DNA from: Macrotrachela quadricornifera | Lineage: Eukaryota > Rotifera > Eurotatoria > Philodinida > Philodinidae | Assembly: GCA_022393335.1 (NCBI GenBank) | Contig: JAJEKB010021302.1 | Coordinates: 1,441,202 to 1,505,201, forward strand | DNA: 64,000 nt | Direction of reading: 5' to 3' | Translations under genes and position numbers: made by a program | The notes under the pieces: generated by a model | What the model was told of the DNA's origin: nothing | What the model saw: the letters and a program-made list of their open reading frames with translations, nothing else | Databases searched by the model: none | In this document: piece by piece, positions 35,276-46,381 of the stretch | How the letters are laid out: each line of letters opens with the position of its first letter | Position numbering within the stretch: position 1 is the stretch's first letter

Positions 35276-36189
35276 TCATGGTATTTCAAGATTAAATCGT
35301 TGTACTCGATGGTTTCCCCAATCAGCAACATAGAGATTACCTTGTTGATCAAATGACAATCCTATAGGGACATTGAATTGATTTGCTTGTGCTCCTTGAC
35401 CATTTCCACCAACAATAACATATCCTTGTTGTGCTCCTTTAGGCCAACGTACAATTCGATGATTATGACTATCAGCTACATAAACAGTACCCAATTGATC
35501 AACTACAACTCCTCGAGGATAAGACAATTGTGTCAAACTATTTCCTTCTCCTTGGTCACCAGCAACAACAATACCTTCTTTTGCACCTTCTTTCCATTTC
35601 ATCACACGGTGATTATCTCTATCAGACACAAATACTGAATGTTCTCGATCGACGAATATGTAGCGGGGCTCATTGAGCTGATCAAGACGATTTCCTTGTC
35701 CATTCCCACCTGCTACTACTATTCCTTGGGATTCACCCATTCTATATCTTCTTACTTCATGTTTGTCACGATCAGAGACATAGAGAAATCCATTGTCATC
35801 CATTGTCAAACCCCAACAAGAGATATTTGAAATAAGTATTTCTCCACTTGTTCCATTTTGACGAGGCCATTTAACTACTCTTCTATTCACAAAATCACAA
35901 ATAATAAGACTATTTCTCTCTTTATCCACGATCACACCTGTTGGTTTATACAATTGATGAACACCATTTCCTTTTCCGTGTCCACCTGCCACTATTTGTC
36001 CATTTGTTTCACCTGATTTCCATGCTACAATACGGTGATTTTCATAATCAGCAACATAAATTGTTTGTTCATCATCCACATATATACCGGTAGGGTTAGA
36101 AAGTGTTGGATTTTTTCCTCCTACTGTCTGCCCATTGTTGTTTCGTTTAGCATTTGAAGGAATATCTATTAAACTGGCACGAAGTGATA
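35276..36189 (-). CDS. NHL-repeat beta-propeller protein, C-terminal exon
   Basis: This exon encodes about 303 residues with six NHL blades, each ending in a motif like YVADSHNHRIVRWP (variants YVADYENHRIVAWK, LIICDFVNRRVVKW, YVSDRDKHEVRRYR, FVSDRDNHRVMKWK, YVADWGNHRVQRFN). NHL propellers are protein- or RNA-binding platforms, and secreted or membrane versions are very abundant in bdelloid rotifers. The blades share VAGGNGQGNxxxQLxxPxGVxVD linkers. An acceptor (TTCTTTGTTTTAG) precedes 36189, and the exon begins with the last two bases of a split codon followed by SLRASLIDIPSNAKRN. The start must therefore lie in an upstream exon. The B-box exon at 41581-42097, same strand, ends in the matching phase and is a good candidate. 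The stop is at 35276-35278. Confidence 0.88.
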
Positions 36190-38612
36190 CTAAAACAAAG
36201 AAAAAACATGATCATCATCAAAAGAAATCTTTCATTTTCTTTGAATTGTGAGAAAAGAAATAACTTCTATAATATTGTTTTTCACTCTGTTTGATATGAT
36301 GGAGAAGAATAGAGAAAAGTACTATTATATGTTTTAATCATGTCTATATCAATGATTTCTCAAATATAACGGAAAATATAAATTGGAGAGAAACTTTTTC
36401 TTGATAGAAGTAGTTTAAAATCCTCAAAAGACATATATATAGAACATTCTTCAATATCGTGTATTAAAATAGTGATAGAAAAAATACAGAGATTTCTTGT
36501 TCTGTAGTGGTCTTTTTTTTCTTTTCATATCTGTTGTTTTGTTGAAATTCAGATAAAAAACATGTATATCTCATCCACAAGATAGTATATTTCTTTAAGT
36601 TCTATTTTATATAATTTCCAACAGTGTTCTATCGAACGAGTACACAGACCCACTCTAAAAATGTTTTCTCTCTTATTTTCATTCTCATTATCAACAATAT
36701 TCATTTTGTCTGTTTTAAGTAGTAGTGAAGGATGTGCAATATGATAATATTTGAACTTTTTGCTCACCAGTCATATTAGTTTTTCGTATCAGACTTCTCA
36801 AAATACTTCTTGACGGATGTTTTCATAGTCAAGACTTCCTCTTAGAGCCTCTGAGGACTCCTTACGGAAGTACCAAGCTGATCCTCCGAGAGTTCCTGCT
36901 TGAGGACTCCCTTGAGAGTTTTTCGTTTTGTAATTTGATTCTATAAAATGCACAAATGTTCTAAATATATACGAATATACAGCTATTTAGATATATTCAT
37001 ACAGCTGATTTTAGAAATATCTGGTCGGTATAAAAAACAAGAAAAGCCAAAGAATGAGTAGAAGTTTTGTTTTATCTTAAAATCGTTCAATATATTTTGC
37101 TTAGTCGTATTCGTCCTTTCTGAATAGATAGTAGTTAAACAGTTGGACATAGATAGAAATGCGATTCAGCTGTGTAACAAAACTTACTAGAAAGTTTGAC
37201 AGATAAATCAATGTTACTGAAATATGTTATGTATTGGTTGATAATGACTTATTCTTCACTTTTTAACTCAGTTTCTAAAAATTCTCTAGTGATTCCTCAG
37301 AAATTTCCTCTGAAACTCCTAGGAGTTTAACAAGGTAGAATGGACTAGAGTTGTCTTTCTCCTACGAAATCGAAAGATGTTCTTTCTATATTTCTTCTAT
37401 TACTATTGATTCTGACACATTTAAATGGACTTACTATCTACAAACATTTATTGCATGAATACATACGTAGTAAAATATTTCATCTATAATTCAAACAGTC
37501 GTTTAGATAAAGTCTATATGAGTGTGCGTTCTATCGGATCGCTCTGGTGGCTAACTCAGAAGATACGATGATAAATAGTGATGATGTATTGCAAAGAAAT
37601 CACTGTTATTTATAGTATAAGCGAACAAAGATGAACAGAAGTGGAAACATTCCGATGAAAGAAATGAAGGAAAAACACCATATGTGAATATATGTGAAGA
37701 ACAGAAAAGAACATATATGTGCAAATAAAGGGGATGATGGATGTCATCTTCCAACAGTCTATAATACAATAAACATTTTTCGTCCAGGGTTCAAATATAT
37801 TTTTAAGTTTTGCACATTTTCTTTCTTCTCTCATATAATATTTTGTGATGCAATATATACTTAAATATTCTATTGGGGGTATTTAATAATTTACGCGAAC
37901 ACCATAAACAAACACCCAGAATCTTCATTATTGTCCGTGTAAACAACCCAACTTGCCCTTACGAACACTCATAGAAACATTCGATCTACTTATTAATATA
38001 CGAATTAAATACCTTCGTAAGTACAGATACTTCGAACAAGCCACAAAATATAAAATAAAGGTCTAAAATTAAGTCAAAACGCATAAAAAGGCTTCAACAA
38101 CATCTAGTAATATTTCGCTGAATTAAATAAACAAGAAGATAAATTATCAATTAGTAATATAAATTTTTTTTGCGCGGTTCAGCATGCTATTATTAATTTC
38201 ATACGTTATACTCGCCTCTCTATCTTGTAATGAAAAGCTAATCCATAAAGACAAGCAACTATCATATGTCTTTGAAATACAATAGTTTTTAGATTGAATT
38301 TAATTCGATACTAAGCATTATTGATAAAGTTTAATAATTAATGTAGTAGATGTAAATGAAGTCTTGGCAACTGTACAAATTAATCATGCTGAATATTTTG
38401 GAGTGTTTGATTCATTTGAATTATTCTTAGAGGGAACTACATATGATAGCAACTTGAACTCTATGCTTTGAACATTAGCAAATATCTATATTTGTTTTTA
38501 TCGGTGTTGCTGGATATAAACTGGCTATTATTTAGAGATTGATATGATTTTTTTAATCAGATTTAGTGTTTATATCTAGGTGTTTTTTCATGATTTTCAA
38601 GCGTATTTGAAA
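36190..38612. other. Intron or intergenic, nothing recognised
   Basis: About 2.4 kb without a coding-like frame or clear inverted repeat. If the NHL and B-box exons are one gene, this is part of its long intron. Confidence 0.4.
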
Positions 38613-39050
38613 TATCGGGTGGTCCAGAATAAATGGGTAGTCTAGTATTTCAAAATTTTCTCTATATAGTCTGAACCATTTTTGATACTTTTATAATCAA
38701 AAGATGCACCATAAAAATCTCTACAAGATTATATAATGACATTTGATCTCAGCTGTAAGTATGAAAAAGTTAACAAACAACACTGTGTAGTTCTAACATA
38801 TCTAATTTTCTAAAGTTTTGTTCTTAACAAATTCAGATTGTTTTGTACGATTGTACAAATGAATTAAATCGCTGAGGAAGGTTTTTTATACAATTAAATG
38901 TTCTCTTTCTTGTGATATATATACAAACCCTTTTTAACTAAGCACAATGGATTGTAAACCACATAATTTCTTAAAACTGAATGAAAAACGATCAAAATTA
39001 AGATTATCTTGCTCAGTTTACTAAAAGAAAGAATTACTGTACTACACACC

Positions 39051-40716
39051 AGAGACCGTTACAGGGTAGGGCAGAAGTTTTTGTCCTGATTATTGTTTTC
39101 TGCAATAAGCACTATCTTCAAGGTTTTTAACCTAATAACAGTAATATTATGAGCATTTGTAATAGATATGGTTATCAGTTGGTCAAGATAAGTGGCCCTA
39201 GACGAACTTCTTTTAGCGAATGCATGACATTTTTGGGTTTCTTAAGACTGAATGTCATGCGCTTTGGGCATATCTTGAGCAAAGACTGGAGACTACTAAA
39301 AAAACTGAAGTGTTTGTGATTCTTGTTTCATCGCTTATTGTTCTTATTCGTGCAGTTGAGCTCTTGTTCAAGCGCTTGTGTTTCTTGATCGACCAAGCAC
39401 TTAGAGTGCAACAAAAGCCATGACCACGGCGTTTAATAGTCCTTCTCTCACAAAGTAATCTATTCAGACATGAACAAACAAAGTTACTACATTGTAGAGC
39501 TTGCCGAGACGCTTCGAACGGTATGTAGTGATTGCTATTTTCATCAAGTTTTGAATGAATTAGAGTCAATTTACTGAGAGACAACTACACATCCATTCTC
39601 ACATCTATACCCAAGCATGATAGGTTAATAAATATAATCTAGCTGATACTGAGAAGGGTAAAGAAACTAATATGTAGGCATGAATCGTTTTTAATTAAAT
39701 GGATTAACCTTGTAGAGCAAGGAACAATCAATAATTAAACACCCTAACCGATCAGTGTGAGCCTCTATGAACAAATCAGCAAAGGAAACCTCAGCCATGA
39801 CGAAATGAATCAATTGCACCTTAATTTACCCAACCAAAAAAATGTTTCTTCCATTTTTTTCTCTCTCTCGTTTCCCCTTTTTTTCCTCTCTGGATGTAAG
39901 CACTCAAGAGTGTAACATTTACAATAAACGCGAAAGAAAAAAAAAAAAAAATCTAGCTGATATGATTGCGACCTAGCTTCTGTTCTTTCTTTTTTTTGTC
40001 AATTTAACGTTCACAATAATCGGTTATCAGTAAAAATTGATAGTTTGAAAAAATAAATATTATAAGAAAGACAGTGAAAAGACAATCCATATCAGTAGTC
40101 CAACTTTAATATTGTAAACATTAAGGATCGTCATTTAATCTCGGACAGAAAAGTCGTGATTATTTTATTCGAATTCCCTGTTTCTAAGCTATTCCTTCGT
40201 TTGATCGCCATAAGTTCAGCGCATGACTCACACAAGCGTTTGAATAAAAAAGTTCGGTTCGAACGTTTTTTAATAGATGTGATTGTAGCATTTTTTATGA
40301 TTTTATTGGATGCAATTTAGTCTATATTAATATAGAAAAGGATGGATAAACTCAAGAAGGGAATACGTCGAATAATGCGCGTTCATATAACAAAACAACT
40401 TATTACGTTTATTTACTATTTCAATATTTTTTTTTTCTAATACTTGCATTTTCCTCCTGTGATGATTTGGATTGTTTTTTATGCTTAAATGTACTAGACT
40501 TTTTCTATGATGATCCCAGTTTATGTATAACATTTTTTTCGAATTAATGTAAATAACATATACGTGTTTAACCTGACAATGGCTATATATTTTTAACAAT
40601 TCAGCAACTCTATTAATTAGCGAGATCAAATGAAACACCCTGCCCTGCCCTCAGGACAGGATCGGACAGGACGAAGGACAGAACAGGGCAAAAAAAGTGT
40701 TCCGTAACGGTCTCTG
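39051..40716. mobile_element. hAT-like element with CAGAGACCGTTAC ends, nested
   Basis: Ends CAGAGACCGTTAC (39051-39063) and GTAACGGTCTCTG (40704-40716) are exact inverted copies, followed inward by GGGCAG-rich subterminal repeats (39064-39074; 40638-40690). Flanks CTACACAC (39043-39050) and CTACCCAC (40717-40724) form a 7/8 match with the hAT-type target pattern nTnnnnAn. Open frames inside (+ 39220-39423, - 39255-39584) show no transposase motifs. It contains the LINE tail 39649-39949. Confidence 0.78.
39649..39949 (+). mobile_element. 5'-truncated non-LTR retrotransposon tail with poly(A) and 13-bp target duplication
   Basis: The 13-bp repeat AATCTAGCTGATA at 39636-39648 and 39950-39962 brackets a 301-bp insertion ending in about 14 A residues. 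Just before the tail is a stem-loop GCACT-CAAG-AGTGT followed by AAC and AATAAA. The same structure ends the retrotransposon at 43275-46296, so both belong to one LINE group. A typical target-primed, 5'-truncated copy. Confidence 0.9.
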
Positions 40717-41064
40717 CTACCCACATGTCAATATGAATATATGTTTGGTTATAGCATAAAATATGGAGCTTTTCGTGCGCTATAAAAGTGCTAGTTATTC
40801 GTTAGTAGTATCCCGAAAAGTGAACGAATAAAATAAAACAATCTGAATTTGTTGAGAATAAAACTTTAAAAAGTTAGATATATTAGAATTTCACAATGTT
40901 GTTTATTAACTCTTTCACATTTACAGTTGAGATCAAATATCATTATATAATCTAGTAGAGATTTTCATGGCGCATCTTTTAAGAATAAAAGTAGCAAAAA
41001 TGGTTCAGGCCATATAGAAAAAATTTCGAAATACTAAACTACCCGTTTATTCTGGTCTATCCGA

Positions 41065-41580
41065 TAAAATAAAATAAAATGACTTTTCATTTCAACTGTT
41101 ACTTTCACGAGCAAGATTTAATATTGACTTAAATATATTAATCGAAATTCATTCTAATCTCGATTTTCAGATTTAGACAAAATGTTCTGTATTAAGATAA
41201 AGTTTTTCTAGCATTTTCTAACGTGAATCATTTTTGAGTACTCTCTTATTGAGCACATTCACTGGAGTTACATATTAATAACTTAGCGTATCCACACAAT
41301 GATTCATCTCACTGCAGACAAAGTTGAATCATAAAGATAAACACAATGAATGAATCTATGTTGTAGAATGTGATTAATAGCTTACAAAAATGTAGTTTTT
41401 ATTAAAATAGTTTCGTATACTTTAAAGAAAAAATGTTGTTATATAAGTATCATTCTGACTCAGTAAAAACGAATGTATATTATCAATTTGAGAATGAGAA
41501 ATGAGAGGTGAGGATGCGGTACAAGTACGAATATTTAACTCATACAGTGCTCTACATTAAAATATAATAGTGACACTTAC
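41065..41580. other. Intron or intergenic, nothing recognised
   Basis: About 0.5 kb, AT-rich, between the nested element and the B-box exon. No coding-like frame or element. Confidence 0.4.
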
Positions 41581-42097
41581 CAAATTGTGTAATGACAGAA
41601 ATTTTATCAATAAATGATGTAGATTGTTTTTCAATTTGAATATTTCTTGGTTTATTAAATTCATCATTCAAATTTTTTAATTTTTTTTTCAGAAGATTTA
41701 TATGAATTTCATTAAAATCATTGTCTTGACGAATTTGTTTTATTTGTTCGGTTAAATGATCTAATTTATTTTTTATTTCAATAATCATTGTATTTATATG
41801 TTTGATAATTAATTGTCTGCATTTTTCTGCTGTTTGTTTTATTTTATTAATTGAATCATTTTCCCATTCATTAATTTGTTGTGTCAATGGATGTATTTCT
41901 GTATTTTCACTTTGTTGATTAAGTGATTCCAAAAATAAATTTCGATCATATTCAATTTCATCAAATTGTTTATTAAGTATTTGCTGATGTTTTGATAAAT
42001 CATCAATACAAAAATCTTTTGAACATCCTTCACATCTATATGTGATTTTTCCTTTTTCACATATGAAACATTGTTTTTTACTAGTTGCTGTTGCCAT
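41581..42097 (-). CDS. B-box zinc-finger/coiled-coil exon (TRIM-like N-terminus)
   Basis: ATG at 42097 begins MATATSKKQC. Residues C10, C13, C22, C25, C30, D33 and H37 fit a B-box-type zinc finger, followed by a long predicted coiled coil (about 38-160, rich in E/K/Q/N with spaced L and I). The exon ends at 41581 with a consensus donor GTAAGTGTCA after 172 codons plus one base (phase 1). The uninterrupted reading frame to 41552 is intron read-through. B-box plus coiled coil followed by an NHL propeller is a known TRIM-NHL-like layout common in rotifers. The NHL exon 35276-36189 on the same strand starts in the compatible phase, so the two could be one gene with a 5.4-kb intron that has taken up transposons. 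No RING domain precedes the B-box. Confidence 0.8.
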
Positions 42098-43136
42098 TTG
42101 TTGAATATGTTTTTAACAGTAGTGTATGAATATTTGAAAATGAAGAAAAGAAAGAAGAATACGTTTCATTTATTCCAGTGGGGAACATTTGTGATAATAA
42201 AATGAGTCAATATCAATGAAAATGGTTTTTTTTTATTAAGTACATTTTCGTCCTTAAAAATGTAGATGATAAAAGTTATTTTTTCATTTTACATCAAATA
42301 TAAATTAAAAATTAAAATAATATATAAGATTTATAATAAGAATTTTATTTTGTTTTTCTCTTTCATATCAAGAAAAACATACACATAAAAAGTTAGTAGT
42401 CAATTTAATACCTTTTGATATCGATTATCGTGATGTAGTAACTAAGTCATATAGAATTTGATTAATTCTCAAAAAAATGATATCAATGTATAAGACTCAA
42501 GTTGAACGATATAAAGAAAAAAAATGAAAATATTTCTTATATTTTATACAGAATAGTTTTAATTTTTGATGAGGTTTGTGATCATTCGCTATATAACATC
42601 AGCTATACATCTAACAATAAATGATGTATCATCGGATTCTATGATATAAACAACTCGACAAAATATATGAAATTATTAACTTTTAATAAAAGGTTTTTCT
42701 AGATTATTTTTTCGACGTTTACAAGTCGAAAACATGACAATTTCGATAATAAATTGAGAGAGAAATATTCAGAAGTAGTCCCATGGAGATTCAATCAAAT
42801 TCAAGTTCGGTTGTATACGCAAATTTGACCTGTTTGAGTTTTTAAAAGTGATAGGAGATTTGTAGTGTACAATAACATCTAAAGAATCTGTGATGACATT
42901 TGTATTTGAGAGGGAAAAGCAATCTTTAGTGAATTCTCCTTTTAAAACGAACTGTTTTCTGATTATATCATATCTTGAGATTTTCGTCTGAAATTTTTTT
43001 CAGAGAAGTCTCAGTTAGACTCATTTCTCCATAGATAGCTGATTAGAGTTGGATGCGTTCAGCCCGTGACCAGATAAAATGACTGGAAAATGAAATCATT
43101 AAAATGTTTTCTTAAAAATTCGTTACACACAGTCAA
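42098..43136. other. Intergenic, nothing recognised
   Basis: AT-rich, no domain-bearing frame. It includes the presumed promoter of the B-box gene on the minus strand. Confidence 0.45.
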
Positions 43137-46100
43137 AAGTGTCCGAATTTCGGCGTTATTACATGTCAACATAGTATATACGTTTAAACATTTCGTGTTC
43201 CCACGCCTTTCTTCATCTCAAATACCACAAACAACAAACAGGTCAATGAACAAAACCCAAAGATGAACGCATAGATGAGTACTTTTTTCTCTAATCTAAA
43301 AGTTGATGCTAAACTATTTTATCCAGTTCAAGCAATAAACCTTAAAGAGGCAGCGATGAAACAATTTTCTCAATGGAGATTTTCAAGCAAAAGATGAAAA
43401 GCTAGTAGATAGAATATTAACTGAATGGCACACAGAAAATACCTTGGAAAAAGTTCTCTCTCAGTGGGAGAATTCATCACCTGGAGAGATTATAAAAGAG
43501 CAAATCCCTTTGAATATTCTCTGTTACAATGTGCAAGAATGGGGTTCCAGGTGCCTGGAAGTAATAGATATTGTTTATAAAGTAGATGCCTCTATCTGTA
43601 TATTTACTGAAGTCAGTGAATTATGGAATTAATTTAAGTTCCTCATTTCGAGATTTGTCATCAGGATGGAACTAATAAAAGTGATGGTGTATGTGTAACT
43701 GTGGGAAAGCATTTAAAAGGAACAAGACTAGATTTTAACGTTGAAAATACAGTTATTGTAGATATTAGTGGACTGTCTGCAACAATTAGAATAATTGGTA
43801 TTTACTGGCCGCAAGGCCAAAACAAAAATTTAAATGAATTAGAACCATATATCATTGAAAATACAATAATCACTGGTGATTTTAACGCATCCATAAGAGA
43901 GTGGGACAGTGAATCATCAAAAAAGAAGAGGGAGAATAATAAAAGAGTGGGTAGAAAAAAAAACCCCTTTTATATTTCTTCGACATTACATTCTTCAAAA
44001 CGTTCGAATAGAAACATCGATTTAAATTTCACAAATTTTGGTAGTATAAGTGAAGAAACGTTGAAAATAGGCAGCAGTGATCACTGGCCATTAATGATCA
44101 CGTGTGAAAATGTGGGATGGAATAAGAATAAAATTGTTCCCCACGTAAATTGGAAAATGTATGAAGCTATGCTTAGATTATTACAAAATTTTTGGAGGAA
44201 AGAACAAGATAAAAGGATACATGCTGATGAGTGATATGTTAACTACGTGCGCTTTCTTGCTGCTCTGAAAAACAGACTAACACAATGGAGAGAAACAGAA
44301 AAATTCCGACCAGCACTACGCCCGTACATAATTCAATATTTAAAAGAAGTAAAAAGAATAAGAAATAAATATTATAGAGAAAAGAAAACAGGCAACATAA
44401 ATGAAGAAACAAGGGTACTACTAAGGGTGATGATACGCATAGTGAAGAGGGAAATGGCAAGAGTTTCTTAGCAAAGTCCAAAATACTCATGATAATATAG
44501 AAAAGACTTCTTGGTCATATCTCTCTCGAATATACAAATCTAAATTGTTGCCATTTTCAAAAGTAGCTAGCGGCACGATACTATTAACCAAAGAAAACGA
44601 AATTACAAGTGAATTGTATTATTATTACTCGGAGCAGTATAAATCACAAAGTATTAATTTAGCTGACTCACACGAAGTACAGATAGAATTAGAATACTTG
44701 AAAGTGATGAACAAATTTAAGAGTTCCAATGCAAAAAGTGAAACAATGAACATGAACGAAGTAAAGAGATATATATCTAAATTAAAACCAAAAAAATCAT
44801 CCGATTTTGATGAAATATCCAATTTTATGATCAAATTAATCCCTCCGACCTACATTAGTTGTCTAGTAAATTGCTTCAACTCGTGCTTAAAGGAGTGTAG
44901 ATATCCTGATTTTTTGAAATTAGCTAAAATAGTTACTTTAAATAAATTAAAAGCAGGATTTCCACGTTGTGAGCAAACACAACCGATTTCGCTACTAGCA
45001 ATACATTCAAAACTCTTTGTAAAAATCATACTAGATAAAGTCAGATACTGGGCTGAATCGTATGGACATTCCATTAGGATTATTAAAATTAATCGTGTCA
45101 TGGCTGAGCGGTCGTAGTGCATATGTCACCTTTGGTGGTTATAAATCCAAAGTGTTTTATACACATGTAAGTCTACCTTAAGGTAATAGTCTAAATCTTC
45201 CATAGTGATCTTAATAAGTATATTGGTGCTCATTCGAGTCATATTTTCGCTGAGAATTTGAGCATACTTATATTACCACCAATTAAGCATAAATTTAAAC
45301 AGATAATTAAATATCTAGAAGAAGAAGGACCAGCAGTATGCAATAAAAAAGCGAGTTATTCGGGGACTTGGAAACAACCGATAAATCGTGCAAAAACAGT
45401 CATTCAAGTTTTTTATTCACAAGTAGAACATCCAGTAGTGAATGTTTACATGCAGAATCACCAACTTCAGTCAATTAATAAATTCAAGTACTTAGACTTT
45501 ACGTGGACAAACAAAATGTCCTTGAAGCCAACTATCAATAAGATACTTCAAAAAAATCCAAGAAACATACTATAAATTGAAATGGATGAAAGGCGATAGG
45601 TCTCTTTCAACAGACGCACTAAGGTGTTTCTTTTGCCTACAGCTTTCCATATTTTGCTTGAATCTTTCCTCTATACCTCTTCTTTCCGAAAACACAAAAA
45701 GAACTCTTGTTGAAAAATTTCAGAACAGGAGTAAGATTGGTTCATCGCTGTTCCTTTGCTCGTGCTTCAGATTTATTTCAAATCACAAAAGAAACTCAGC
45801 TAGAAGAATATGTAAAACGCTACATAAATAAAAGGTTAGGAAAAATAGACAAATCAGATCTAGGTCGTTCATCGTTTTATAATGATATATTTTATTGGGA
45901 TACATTTTTTAACAGTAAGAACGATCATCTTAGTCACTTTTTTTAGATTAAACTGAGTGAGATGTATGAGTACGAAACATCAAACATTACTTATTCAATG
46001 GCTTGAATATCTATCTACGTAACGATGTCTCTCTTTTTTACATTCTTTTTTTCTTTTTTTCCACGCCGTATTTGTAATGCCTTTTTTCTCTCCTCTATTT

Positions 46101-46381
46101 TTCTCCTGCTTTCCTTTTCTTTCCCTTTCTTCATACTACTGATGTCCCTGTAAAAGACAATATTATGTATTTTTGCGGTCAATTTATGTGCAATGATAGT
46201 ATCATAAAGATGTAATGAAATTGTTGTGTATGACTGTGAAATCTTTGTAAGCACTTTCGAGTGTAACAATAAAGAAAGCAAAATATAAAAAAAAAAGTTT
46301 CATGTTTCACTCATTTTAACTATTGGAGATATGAAAGATTTGCGACTGTCAAAATGCGAAGATTCGGACATTTTTGACTGC
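43137..46381. mobile_element. Possible short-TIR DNA element split by a retrotransposon
   Basis: CAGTCAAAAGTGTCCGAAT at 43137-43155 is inverted at about 46363-46381 (ATTCGGACATTTTTGACTG), 18 of 19 paired. Similarity fades inward. The retrotransposon 43275-46296 fills almost the whole interval, suggesting a LINE inside a small MITE. No target duplication was confirmed. Confidence 0.5.
43275..46296 (+). mobile_element. Inactivated non-LTR retrotransposon (endonuclease plus RT)
   Basis: Plus-strand remains of ORF2 in changing frames. About 43275: MSTFFSNLKVDAKLF and KEAAMKQFSQW. 43444-43632: endonuclease start, NILCYNVQEWGSR...CIFTEVSELW. 43640-44234: the rest of an apurinic-type endonuclease with the catalytic motifs GDFNASIREWDS and GSSDHWPL. 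44247-44471: linker. 44545-45117: RT fingers, KSSDFDEISNFMIKLIPP and QPISLLAIHSKLFVKI. 45062-45180, shifted frame: SWLSGRSAYVTFGGYKSK. About 45250: a degraded catalytic box IFADNLS (FADD expected), so RT activity is lost. 45707-45946: C-terminal part. The 3' UTR ends with stem-loop GCACT-TTCG-AGTGT (46251-46264), AATAAA and poly(A) at 46287-46296. Several stops and frameshifts make it dead. The same group left the tail at 39649-39949. Confidence 0.88.

Larger units (their letters stand above)
38615..41064. mobile_element. TA-flanked element with about 240-bp TIRs, Tc1/mariner-like, carrying nested insertions
   Basis: The left arm (from TCGGGTGGTCCAGAATAAAT, 38615 to about 38860) is inverted at the right (about 40840-41064, ending ACGGGT-complement and CCGA). 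Both sides are bordered by TA (38613-38614, 41065-41066), as in Tc1/mariner insertions. Without the nested hAT-like element (39051-40716) it would be about 0.78 kb, so it is non-autonomous. The superfamily is inferred from the TA and the TIR style. Confidence 0.8.

Noticed and set aside
35378..35830. Plus-strand frames at 35378-35638 and 35639-35830
   Set aside because: Antisense shadows of the NHL-repeat exon.
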